64,000 nt of DNA, taken from assembly GCA_003439945.1 (NCBI GenBank), contig QVRM01001450.1:103501-167500 (forward strand), given 5' to 3'. Shown in pieces: positions 14,859 through 24,512 of the stretch; within the stretch, counting starts at the first letter, position 1; each line of letters starts with the position of its first letter. The position numbers and the translations under genes were made by a program. Below the pieces are notes generated by a model. The model had not been told where the DNA came from and ran no database searches. It was given only the letters and a program-made list of their open reading frames with translations. The stretch is from Dermanyssus gallinae (lineage: Eukaryota > Arthropoda > Arachnida > Mesostigmata > Dermanyssidae).

Positions 14859-15390
14859 TACGTACGGTATGAAACTACACATGGCACACGATGATTTATC
14901 ATGCATTGAGCTCAGTCGTGGCTTCCTGAACGTAGAGTATCATAATAATGACAACACTATGACGGCGAGACATCTGCGGCAACAACAACATCAGCAACAG
15001 TAGTCCGCCACATAAACATCAACTACACTTCTCACTAGCACTACAAAAACACAAGCGTCAACTGCAGAGGACAGCCGTAGCTGCCGACGACGTGACAACA
15101 CCGACAACGAAGGTTAAAGGCGCGAAGATTGAATCATTCGACGTGACAGATCGCGGATTAGATTCGGCATCTAGGGTAGCTATCTAGGCTAGCATCGTCG
15201 AATCTGTCTGACCAGTCAATCGTAGTAGCAGGCACATACACAAGCACACACTCATATACATAGAGACGGCGGCGGCGGCAAACTGGGTAACCAGAGAACC
15301 AGTCCACGAAAAAAAGACGGAGAACAGGAAGAGAACTCTAGGAGTAGAAGAAGAAGAAAAACGAGAGAGGAACTAGCGACGTCTAGGAGA

Positions 15391-15486
15391 AGAGTCAGAC
15401 AAGTCTCGGAAATAAAGGGAAAGAGTATCAGATAAGTATCGGAGAAGAAGGACAAGAGCCAGACAAATCTCGGAGAAGAAGATGGT
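15391..15486. repeat. Three-copy minisatellite, period about 32 bases
   Basis: Units starting near 15391, 15422 and 15455 share the pattern AGAG-x-CAGACAAGTCTCGGA followed by a purine-rich AGAAGAAGG-like spacer. The middle unit has three substitutions (ATCAGATAAGTATCGGA). It sits in a longer purine-rich region (15300-15490). Confidence 0.7.
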
Positions 15487-15625
15487 GACGACGAGACAAA
15501 GACAACAATAACGGTCATAGCGACAATGAACGAGCAGTGGAAGAGGCGATCACGGTGCGGTGTGAGTGCAGTGATGATGATGGTAGCTTCTCCTGCACTG
15601 GCTGACGCCCAGGGAACAGAGCCGA

Positions 15626-15934
15626 ATGGACCAGGAGCGAAACGATGGAAACGATTCTTCATACGGCAACCAGAAGCGCGCTGTTGATGCCGACGGCGAG
15701 TCGAGTGAACGCGCCACAGTCACGCTCGGCGTCGCCGCCGCCGGGACTTGCGCTGCTGTCGCCCCTATTGGCGCCTTCGTTCGTTTGCACGACTGTCGCG
15801 GCCATTTTTGCCCCGAGAGCAAAAGTCTCTCTCGACTACAACGAGAAAAAGGCCCACGGCTGTGCTGCGCCATTGTAATGGTAGCGGGACTCGGGCCACA
15901 CGTGTCAGTCAAACGTGGACAGATAGAGTGGTGA
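15626..15934 (+). CDS. Hypothetical 102-codon ORF in a GC-rich island
   Basis: An ATG-started frame whose first 75 codons are complex and have mostly G or C at third positions (many GCC, GGC, CGC, GAC), as coding DNA in a GC-rich island would. The peptide begins MDQERNDGNDSS, has an Ala-rich middle (VAAAGTCAAVAPIGAF) and two Cys residues around a His (DCRGHFCPE) that do not fit a known finger. Other frames are open over the same bases (plus 15645-15878, minus 15963-15550), so one is not favoured strongly. No splice signal decides its ends. Function unknown. Confidence 0.22.
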   Translation: MDQERNDGNDSSYGNQKRAVDADGESSERATVTLGVAAAGTCAAVAPIGAFVRLHDCRGHFCPESKSLSRLQREKGPRLCCAIVMVAGLGPHVSVKRGQIEW

Positions 15935-18275
15935 GAGAAAGGAACGGACCACCGGTCAGGCATACAGACAGAGAGTTAGCAAAAGAGAGCAGGTCGTGCG
16001 GGTGGGTGGATGGTTAGCCGCAGCGACGGCTGGCACGACGGCACCAGCTTACTCTGGTAGCACTCACGTGCAGCTTTGCGGCTGCTGCTGCGATAGGCTA
16101 GGTTAGGTACAGTACAGGATACGGGATACAGTACACAGACGCGCTCACGGTGTGGCGCTTCCTTCGCATGGTGAAGCCGCATCCACACGCTTTCCAGCGA
16201 CGTTTTTCGCTGGACGCCTTCCTTTCAACTCAACTCGTGGTGTGGAGCCGAATTGAGACCAGTCGTCCCGCCGGATGTCACCGCCAGACAACGATGGCCG
16301 AATGAATGAAAGAAAAGGACGACAATAACGACGGACAACACGAAGAACTCACAGAAAGGAAAAACGCCGTAGGAGAAAGGGAAGCGATTAATAGAGATAT
16401 TGGGGGGATCTGCACACCGCTACATTACCGGAGACGAGCTGCAGCAGGCAACAGTGTGATAATAATAATACAAGTGTATGTAGAAGACTACTGCGGGTAG
16501 AATATCGTGCGAAAATCAACACGAATTAATGTTGAAGCGGGCTGGTAAGCCAACAGGGGGAGTTGATGAAGGTTTGAGGGAGAGAGTAGCTATTACAACG
16601 CAAAATGCAGCATACTGCGTACGTGCATATGAAAAAGTGAGATTCGAATAGACGCAGAAAACAAAAAGACGAAAAAGTAGAAGGATGAACCGGTTCGAGG
16701 TTTAGAGAAGATTGAGGAGAGGGAGCAGCCGAAACGTACCAGTAGAGATGGCAGCAACCGTCAGATGTTTACTTCTGCAGGTGGCTGGGCTGCTGCTGCT
16801 GTCGTCTTTCGAACGCGAGTTTTGCAGCAGGCAGGATTCACCCCCATAGAAAAAAGCTGCAGAAAAACGCGAAAAAAGAAGAGAGCATTTAGGAGCAGAG
16901 AGAAAAAGCGAAATAAAAAAGAGAACAGGCGCTGCAAAGAATCTAAAAACGTATTCATTTTGTAGACGGAACAGCCCACGCCGGTACCTAGGAGGCGGAA
17001 TGCAAGAAGAAAAATAGGAAAAAGCAAGAGGAATGGGAGGAGCAGGGAGAAACTGGGCAAACACGAGAGAAGGGGTTGACGGTGTACAGAAAGGCAAGCA
17101 ACGTCTAACGACAACGAAATTAGACTGCACTATGACAGATACGAAGGCGAACGAGAAGCACAAGCAGTATCCTCAGCAACAGAAGCAGTAAAAGTAATTC
17201 TCTGAGAAGCCGCAATAGTGGCGGCGGCAGTACTAGAAACGCGTTGACAGCACTGAGCACGAACCCCACGATGCCAACAATGGGGAGCTCGACCGACAGC
17301 TCGTTCGCATGAGGTTTGCGGCCAAGATGATGACGACAGCAACAATAAAAACGGTAGTGACGACTCTCCAATTGGTATTCTTTCTAGAGGAAGGGTACGT
17401 TACCACCAAAATCCCTAGAACCCCCACGGTTCCTCGCTTATACCCGGCCCTCCCTTCCTCCTTCTGTCTATGTCTTATTTCCTCATTCTTTAATTTTTCT
17501 TGTCGACTACCGCGTACTCAACGTCGTGGTCATCATTTTCGTTGTTGCTGTGATTGTGGTTGCTGCTGCCGCTGCTGCTATCGCTGCTCTTGTTCAGTCG
17601 TCGCTATTGTTGTTGTTGCTGTGGTGGGGTGGTTGTTGTTACTGTTGTTAGAACTGCTCCATAACTCTCTTCTTTTCATTGGCCGATAGGCGAACTGTCA
17701 GGCGCCTGCTGCTGCCGCCGCCGCCGTTACTGCGCCCGTCATATCTGAAGGTGGATAGGCGACGGCGAGTGTTTGAGAAAAAAGCGAAGAAGAAAGTGAG
17801 AGAAAAAAAAGAAAGACCGAAGAACACCAAGAAGAAACCCCAAACGGCGACCAGCAGCCGTAGCAACAATAACTGCAACAGCACCATCAACCATAACAAA
17901 ATCTTACCGCAGGCGGCCGGCCAGCCAGCCAACCGCTTGGCGTCGCAAAAATTTACTCACGAAAAAAGTTGGCGAGCCTAACGATGAATGGTGAGTGAAA
18001 ACGACAGGAGCTTAGAGGAAAGAGAGGAAGGACAACGCAAAATAAAATAAAATGGCTGATGGCGATGAAAAAGCACTTGCCTTAGAAGCAAAGAAGTAGG
18101 AAAAAAAGAAGACTCGCCATCAGAAAACAAACAAAAAAAAAGTTGGCGATAGAGCGGCACAGGGGGGGGGGGGAGACAACTGTGTAAAAAATAACAGCGC
18201 CGCTTTGCAAAAGGAAAAGATTTTGCTCTTTTTTGCCAGCCTCTTCTGAAGAGGCTGTACGTCAAACGATCCATC
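15935..18275. other. Low-complexity island, no certain gene
   Basis: Purine-rich (GAA/GAG-like) segments alternate with CTG/CTT and CAA/CAG triplet tracts (about 17540-17650 and 17855-17895). Many overlapping short frames are open on both strands. A run of 13 G residues lies at about 18161-18173. Isolated GTGAGT-type donor matches occur on both strands but at the rate expected by chance. No motif is recognised. Confidence 0.35.
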
Positions 18276-18321
18276 AATATATATATATATATATACACCC
18301 AGATATGTATGTATATGTATG

Positions 18322-18361
<40 letters not shown>

Positions 18362-18403
18362 GTATATATATATATATGTATGTATATAATATATATATAT
18401 ATA

Positions 18404-18448
<45 letters not shown>

Positions 18449-18476
18449 GATATATATATATATATATATATATATC

Positions 18477-18507
<31 letters not shown>

Positions 18508-18522
18508 ATATAATATAATATA
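18276..18522. repeat. Long imperfect (TA)n array ending in (TAATA)n
   Basis: About 245 bases of TA-rich repeat with GTATG interruptions. It ends in about five TAATA units at 18500-18522, directly before the R2-like element's structured leader. Confidence 0.95.
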
Positions 18523-18548
18523 AGTCTCTACTCAGCTGTTGAGCCGGA

Positions 18549-19158
18549 CGGTCGCACTGGTGCGAGCTCCCGCTTAAATTGCCTAGATTGCAAGTTATAT
18601 CTGGCTTTTTAACGGGAGTTTTGTCACAGACCATCGTGGCCACCAGTGCGACCGAACTGTGAGATCCAACACCGTCAAACAGTTCCATTTTGCATTTAAA
18701 AGATGCAAAATTGTTATAATTCGCCGCGTCACTGTGTTAGATAGGTTAGCAGTGCGTTCACCATTGCAAAGGCCTGTATGAAGTGCATTTTAGCGTTTTT
18801 AAGTGGAAGTGATTGTGCCGGTTTTTAGATTTAGGTAAGGTGAGTCTACCTATATAGTTGTTTTAGTGAAATATAGCGGCCCTAATTATATTTCACTAAT
18901 CTTAACTTCTATATAGGTATAGTGTATGCACTGGCTACAAACCCCAGACAGTGCATACATATCGTGGTGTAGCGATACGCTTTGTTTTGAACTCTAAAAT
19001 CGAACACAGCGTAGATAATACAATAAGCAACGATATTGGGCAGCCATATCGTGTTTTTAAACCACTATATATTTTAATTGACTATCTACATACCTACTAT
19101 ATATTTGTAATAGATGCTTCAATTCCACTGAATCGAAGAGACAGCAATTAATCTGTCT
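18549..19158 (+). promoter_or_regulatory. Chain of stem-loops in the element's 5' leader
   Basis: Consecutive inverted repeats: 18549-18562 with 18641-18654 (14 bp, perfect, with an inner 6-bp CTCCCG/CGGGAG stem); 18654-18659 with 18681-18685 (short); 18687-18695 with 18703-18711 (9 bp); 18847-18857 with 18909-18919 (11 bp) enclosing 18863-18875 with 18887-18899 (13 bp); 18923-18933 with 18949-18959 (11 bp); 18976-18986 with 19003-19013 (10 of 11); 19030-19036 with 19046-19052 (7 bp); 19139-19144 with 19153-19158 (6 bp). R2 leaders are known to form a self-cleaving HDV-like ribozyme and structured RNA for protein binding. I could not fit the HDV fold here, so only the stems are claimed. Confidence 0.75.
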
Positions 19159-19442
19159 GATGCTAGTCTTCCATCTAATTACCTAAATATATATCTTAAA
19201 CCGACACTACTATTGTACATATTAATGTGCAATTTTTAACTTCTACTTTCGACGCTATTTTGCATAAATACAGTACGTGACGAAATATGACATAGTGCTC
19301 CCTGGGTAGAGGCAAACAGAATGATGGTCTAAAGACCGCTTCATTTTAGCGATTTTAACAACAATATCTGCGTAAAATCGCGCCATCGTTCGCGTACGAA
19401 ACTTTTAAAGAAATCTTACCACCACTGTGGACCAAGACAACG

Positions 19443-19808
19443 ATGGCATCACGTGACGGCAGCAACACCGCCGGAAAACTCAGCTGCCAGACTTGCGGGC
19501 GAGTATGCAAATCTGGCGCGGGCCTCGCGAGCCACATTAGATTGACTCACAATCAACGAGAAGTTGGTGCCACCTCCCAAACTCCTAACCAATCACAGAC
19601 TAATAATTTGATTTTAAGTTCCTCACAAAATGACACTGTTGCTTCTAATAATAATTTTAACCCCCTCGTGCTTCACGCGTCTCCCAGCCAAATTGTAAAT
19701 GTCCATCTAGTACTTGCTTAAAGGTCTTTAATTCTAAATCAGGTCTTAATTTACACCGTCGTCGTGCCCATCCGGACGAATATAATGAGAACATTTTAGC
19801 CCCCCCCC
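19443..19808 (+). pseudogene. R2-like protein N-terminus: two C2H2 zinc fingers
   Basis: The likely start is the ATG at 19443 in ACGATGG context. Finger 1 (residues 16-37) has C-x2-C-x12-H-x4-H (starting CQTCGRVCKSGAGLASH). A Ser/Asn/Gln-rich linker follows. Finger 2 is in another frame: TGT at 19700-19702 opens C-x4-C-x12-H-x4-H (starting CPSSTCLKVFNS, ending HRRRAH), so a frameshift lies just upstream near 19680. The frame then reaches a TAA after a nine-C run at 19800-19808; the frame that carries the following Myb-like part is the neighbouring one, so a second shift sits in that homopolymer. In R2 proteins these fingers bind target DNA beside the insertion site. Confidence 0.8.
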
Positions 19809-21113
19809 TCTAAGAAGGCCAGATGGAACCCACAAGACCGTGAACTTTTAGCAACATTAGAAGCAGATTTTATATTAGATAATAATAACGAAACACCTAG
19901 AGAAATTGACCACCTTTTAGCTACTAATTTTAACTCACGCACACCTGGGGTGATTAGAGGCCAACGTAATTCTCAGGCGCATAAGGATCTGGTAGAGGAC
20001 CTCCTTAAAAAGAGGTCTCTCCTGGATTCCAACCTTGACGGATCTGAGCTTCCTGAGCCTAGTGAATCAGATGGCCCCTATAATCCATCCCAAAAAGATA
20101 TTATTATATCTAAAATACAAGCCCTCACAAACACATTTCCCAAACGCAACATAATTTCAACAGACCTTACTCATCTGTCAAATATAATTTGCTCAGGTGA
20201 GAATCACACTATCGCCTTAAACGAATTTCTGAACAAACATTTTACACACACTGTCCGACGTCGTGCCTTTATAGAAACACCTTCCACTGAAGCGCGAGTA
20301 TCTAAAAGGCAACAGCGACGTCAAGACTACGCAACCATTCAAAAACTTTTTAGCCAAAACCGATCCAAATGCGCTCATGAGGTGCTGGACGGCAAACACA
20401 CCATACACAACATGCAGGCCACCGAGGTTGTAGAACACTGGGCCAACACGATGACACAACCACCCCCTGAACCACTCCCTTGCCCCGTATACACTCCCAA
20501 CTCTGATCTCTTTGAGGTTTCCCTCCCTATCTCCCTAAAGGAAACCCACGTAGCTCTCCGCGGACCTTCTAAAGCACTAGGCTTGGACGGGATTTGTCTT
20601 TCGTCCCTCCGTAAACTCCCGTTAGAAGTAGTCTGTTGTATTCTTAACATACTATTAATTAGCGATATTGCCTCAGCCCATGAAACTGCTCGCTTAGCGT
20701 TCATCCCTAAAATTAACAATGCCACATCCCCAAGCGATTTGCGACCCCTATCTATTAGTTTATACTTACAACGAACGCTTAACAAAATTCTCTCTAGACG
20801 CCTCCAGAACTCTATTAAGCTTCTCCCAATCCAGCGAGCGTTTCTCCCCTATAATGGTACCTTCGAGAATCTTGCGGTTCTGGATGGTATCCTTAACGAT
20901 GCCAAGTCTGCAGGACGTGAGCTCAGACTCGCCTCAATCGACCTCCGTAAGGCGTTCGACATGGTGAGTCATGACTCCGTCCTGTGGTCACTCCGGACTC
21001 GCGGATACCCGGAGGTATTCATTAACTATATCGAACGCTTGTACCTCTCATCTAAAACTCATTTATTTACTTATAGAATTTGGACAAGAGTGTCGCACAT
21101 TTCGGCCAACTAG
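19803..21113 (+). pseudogene. R2-like protein: Myb-like segment and RT fingers/palm start
   Basis: The frame continues from the C-run with KKARWNPQDRELLATLEADF, a Trp-containing helix start like the Myb motif that follows the fingers in R2. A spacer then leads to the RT region. LRGPSKALGLDGI (about 20552-20590) matches the conserved G-x-DG-[IV] block of RT motif 1/2, and ARLAFIPKINNATSPSDLRPLS (shown whole: 22 residues split as ARLAFIPKIN and NATSPSDLRPLS) matches the K-P-x-DxRPI block. Motif A is SIDLRKAFD at 20934-20960, with its catalytic Asp. The frame is lost just after HLFTYRI near 21065-21080, immediately before motif B, which is found one frame over. Confidence 0.85.
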
Positions 21114-22047
21114 GGGTGTTAGACAGGGAGATCCTCTGTCCCCCCTCTTATTTAATCTAGTTCTCGACGACATTCTTTCAAAATTAGACAAAACTAATAT
21201 CGGGTACCAACTTACTGATGACTTCCGCCTTATGGGCTTAGCCTTTGCGGATGATCTCATCCTCCTAGCCTCCACGAAATCCACTCTCCAACGGCTCCTT
21301 AATATTGCGGACCCACTTTTGAAATCCCGAGGCCTTGAAATTAATACTAATACAAGCTTTACTATCTCCCACCTATTTAATATGAAGGAAGGTAAAGGTT
21401 TTATCAATACCGTACCAGAATTTAACGTAGGAGATCGGCAATTGCCAGCTAAAGGTATGAGCGATCGATGGAGATATCTTGGAGTCGACTTTGACAGCAA
21501 TGGCAGAGTTGACTCCACAAGGGATATACTCCTTAATTTACTCAACAGATTCACGATAGCTCTCTTTAAACCCCACCAAAGACTCATATTTTTGAAAGAC
21601 TTTCTCATTCCCCGTCTCCTATATAAACTGGTCTCTGGTCCCAGACCATCTTACGCACTCCTTAGTGACCTAGATAAAGAGATCAGAAAGGTTGTTAAGT
21701 CGAAATGGCTTAAGCTCGAAAACTCGGTGCCGAACGCCTACCTGTACACGCACACAGCATACGGCGGTCTGGACATCCCCTGCCTCCAAACATTCATTCC
21801 CAGACTCCGCCTCTCCCGCCTGACAGCACTACAACACTTCACGCACCTTGGGATCCAATTGATGCTAACCACCGAGCACTTTAAAAAAGATCTTGCGAAA
21901 ACAAGACTTCTTTGCGAGCGCTTGGGAACCTCCATTGAGACCGCTACACAAGAGACCGACTACTGGTCTCAACAACTACACAACACGTTCGATGGGGCAC
22001 ATTTTAAAAAAAGCACACGAAACGCCCTTTGTACATTACTGGATTAA
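21065..22047 (+). pseudogene. R2-like protein: RT motifs B-E and thumb
   Basis: After the frameshift the new frame opens with EFGQECRTFRPTRGVRQGDP. GVRQGDPLSPLLFN (21115-21156) is RT motif B and GLAFADDLILLAS (21235-21273) is motif C with both catalytic Asp residues present. WRYLGVDFD (about 21470-21495) is motif E. A basic helical thumb follows. The catalytic core is intact in sequence, so decay is recent or the frameshifts are assembly errors. The frame ends in TAA after an A7 homopolymer (22006-22012); reading six A residues would connect it to the endonuclease frame. Confidence 0.88.
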
Positions 22048-22705
22048 GGGTATGCCCTACCTATCTGGTAAGGAGTATTTAAACTTACTAAAGCTCAGGA
22101 TCAACGCACTACCAACGCGTGCCAGATTGGCCAGGGGACGCCCGGGCTACAACAAACAATGTAGGCACGGGTGTCATGCGCCTGAGACGTTGGCTCATGT
22201 CGCTCAGATGTGCGATACAACACACAAACAAACCATAAAGAGACATGACGACGTCTGTGATCGCGTGGCGTGTCTTCTCCGCGAAAAAGGTCATGAGGTG
22301 GTTCGTGAGCGAGTATTCCGTCGACCGGGCGCACCGGGTCTAAAGCCCGACCTCGTAATAACAACACCTACCGAGGTCTGGGTTTTAGATGCCGAGGTTT
22401 GCGGCCCGAACCGGGACCTGGCAAAAGCACGGCAAGACAAGATCGCCAAATATGACGTCGAGTTCCTAAGAGCGGCGCTCCCCGACCCGCAAAAACCTCG
22501 CAGATTCGGATCCATCACTATCTCTATGAGTGGTGTATGGGACTCCGAATCTGCGAGGACGCTCTTGGGGCTCGGCGTCACGAAGAGGAATCTTATGGAT
22601 CTCACCGTTTTAACTTTGCAAGGAACCTTGAGGATATACCGCTCGCACCGGGTCCATAAGAGCGGGGGGTACCATCAAGCAAGGACACGGACAACTGACT
22701 CTTAA
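22006..22705 (+). pseudogene. R2-like protein: CCHC knuckle and restriction-like endonuclease
   Basis: The third frame begins FKKAHETPFVHYWIKG and contains C-x3-C-x7-H-x4-C (22160-22213, starting CRHGC), the CCHC motif that precedes the endonuclease in R2-group elements. KPDLV (22343-22357) and VLDAEV (about 22382-22399) supply the PD...D residues of a PD-(D/E)XK fold, followed by the Lys-rich AKARQDKIAKYD helix. In R2 this domain makes the two staggered cuts at the target. The frame ends with TAA at 22703-22705. The 100-base 3' UTR that follows has an ATGATT/AATCAT hairpin near 22776 and then enters (TA)n. Confidence 0.88.
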
Positions 22706-22805
22706 CTTCACGTGACACCTTTTTACCACCATTTTTATTAAGGCGAGCACTGCCGAGTGTGCAAACGTATTGTAAATGATTAATAAATCATCACAATATT
22801 TTCTA

Positions 22806-22813
22806 TGTATATA

Positions 22814-22890
<77 letters not shown>

Positions 22891-22912
22891 TTATATATAA
22901 TAATAATATATA

Positions 22913-22988
<76 letters not shown>

Positions 22989-22989
22989 T
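22806..22989. repeat. (TA)n-(TAA)n array between two retroelements
   Basis: About 90 bases of TA repeat, a short mixed zone, and about 70 bases of TAA repeat. The left side joins the R2-like element's 3' UTR and the right side joins the truncated copy at 22990. Confidence 0.95.
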
Positions 22990-23745
22990 GACGGCTACAA
23001 GTGTCAAACAACCGTTCGCAAGATCTTAGATGACACCCAATCTGCGACAGAGAGAGCGGTATTTATAGCCGCCCGTGAGACCTTCAGCAGTGGCTTCCTA
23101 AGGGCACTTCCTTCACCGCAGCTGGGCACCATGCTGGAAAACACCTCCTTCCGCATGGTGGCCGCCCTAAGAATAGGCGCTCCCATATGTGAGCCATACG
23201 AGTGCAGGGCATGTGGAAAAACAGTGGATAAGGACGGACTGCACCCTTTAAGCTGCTTTAAGAGCCCTGGTAGAACTCTCAGACACGCGGAAATCAACGC
23301 AGTTTTAAAGAAGGCTCTTCGTAGAGCCGGCATACCAAGCACCCTGGAGCCCAGGTTGGGCTTCGAAGACGACAAAAGACCCGACGGCGTCACCATTCCG
23401 CCATGGTCTAAGGGCAAATGTCTAGTATGGGATGCCACGGTATCTCGTACAGTGGCTCCGTCATACTTGATGCATAGCGCTACCCGGTCAGGGTGGGTTG
23501 CCGAACATGCTGAGATCGCAAAAAAGCGCAAATACTCTGACCTAGAGAAAAGATACCACTTCGTACCCGTCGCCATGGAAACGATGGGTCCAATCAGCAA
23601 GAACACAAGTATCTTCCTCAAAGACCTAGGTATCAAAATAAGTGCTAACACGGGTGACCAGCGCGAGGGTGAGTTTCTACGTCAGCAACTCTCGCTCGCA
23701 GTGTGTAGGGGAAACGCCGCCGCTGTCATCGGCTCCATGGATTGA
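22990..23745 (+). pseudogene. 5'-truncated retroelement: C-terminal Zn and PD-(D/E)XK-like module
   Basis: One frame is open from inside the TAA array to TGA at 23743-23745, about 250 codons. It starts abruptly (DGYKCQTTVRKILDD), with no start codon of its own. In order it shows FRMVAALRIGAPICEPYECR, a cysteine cluster with H-x3-C (GLHPLSC), an RHAEIN block, then KRPDGVTIPPW (Pro-Asp at 23380-23385) and CLVWDATV (Asp at 23431-23433), the layout of a PD-(D/E)XK nuclease. It ends with the conserved RKYSDLEKRYHFVPVAMET and LRQQLSLAVCRGNAA blocks. This module follows the RT domain in an invertebrate retroelement family. The RT is missing, consistent with 5' truncation on insertion. The frame is intact, so insertion may be recent. 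I cannot assign the clade. Confidence 0.75.
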
Positions 23746-23815
23746 GGAGCGGGGGTGAGCCTAGGCGGGTACACGTTTAGATCCCACAATTGTAGGGAAA
23801 CACCGAAATATTGAA

Positions 23816-23880
23816 TATATAATAATAATAATTAAAAAAAAAAATAATAATAATAATAATAATAACTATTATTATTATTA
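23816..23880. repeat. (TAA)n / A-rich 3' tail of the truncated retroelement
   Basis: About 70 bases after the stop the sequence becomes (ATA)n, an A11 run and (TAA)n. This resembles the repeat tails that target-primed reverse transcription leaves on non-LTR elements. Confidence 0.75.
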
Positions 23881-24348
23881 GTACACATTGTAGCTGCGTG
23901 AACGGTTAGGAACGAGTCTGGCGCATAAGATTAATTAGTCGTTCCAGTTAATTTGGTTAGTAGTAATTTCGTCGTAAGATTTTTGTCTGCCGGTAGCAGG
24001 CAGCGAAGTGACGCTGCAGCGCTAGGCGTGGGCGCGGTGTTATCCGCGCGTTATTCTACGAGTATGTTTGCGCTGGCTCGTCTCTGGTTGCCCTCTGCGT
24101 GCTGTCAGTGTCAACACTGACTGAGTGCGGCATACGACCGGCTAGATAGATGGCATTCAATAAAAAACGAAAAGTGTGTGGAGCCGTTGTGGGAATTATG
24201 TGGGGCTATTCTAGTAGTAGAATCGTCACCTCATGTTGCACTCACTCGCTGCACGGCATCATAATACGACCGTCTGGGACTCCTACGTGTGCGAGCACGC
24301 GTGTCTGTGTATGTATAAATACCATGTGTATATATGCCAGACTTAAAA
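23881..24348. other. No gene seen
   Basis: Unrecognised; a GC-richer patch at about 23990-24140 has no motif. Confidence 0.4.
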
Positions 24349-24512
24349 GCTGATAATAGAACTTCAATTTTTGCGAACTTTCTTCTAAACGACTACAGCA
24401 TCTTCTGGCCGGGTCGTATGTTCCTCCGTAAAGAAAACAGAATACCCACGAACACTATGGTGTGCTTAGTTTCTGTCTCGGTTGACTGGTTATCTCACAA
24501 TCGTACATTTTG
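24349..24512 (+). mobile_element. MITE fragment related to 35685-35840
   Basis: The block from TTTTTGCGAA (24369) through GCATCTTCTG, GAAAACAGAATA, GGTGTGCTTAGTTTCTGT and CTCACAATCGTACATTTTGT matches, in the same order, the middle of the foldback element at 35685-35840. It is cut off at 24512 by a (TA)n array. No terminal repeats remain. Confidence 0.75.

Larger units (their letters stand above)
18523..22805 (+). mobile_element. R2-like non-LTR retrotransposon, decayed
   Basis: The domain order is C2H2 finger, C2H2 finger, Myb-like segment, RT, CCHC knuckle and restriction-like endonuclease. This is the architecture of the R2 group, whose single protein nicks a specific DNA site and primes reverse transcription there. 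The left border is placed where the TA/TAATA array ends and unique sequence with stem-loops begins. The right border is placed where the 3' UTR (22706-22805) runs into (TA)n. Known R2 elements sit in the 28S rRNA gene; no rRNA sequence flanks this copy. Instead both ends abut AT repeats. Borders are inferred, as no second copy is available here. Frameshifts near 19680, 19800-19808, 21065 and 22006-22012 make the copy non-functional as it stands. Confidence 0.85.

Noticed and set aside
18523..18660. HDV-like or hammerhead ribozyme at the start of the R2-like element.
   Set aside because: I could not place the HDV double-pseudoknot stems, and CUGAUGA with GAAA for a hammerhead is absent; only the stem-loops are claimed.
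21063..21608. A 181-codon minus-strand frame inside the R2-like element, and similar antisense frames at 22291-22605 and 23004-23651.
   Set aside because: They are antisense shadows of the RT and nuclease frames, which carry the recognised motifs.
22806..22989. CRISPR-like array.
   Set aside because: The repeats are di- and trinucleotides with no spacers.
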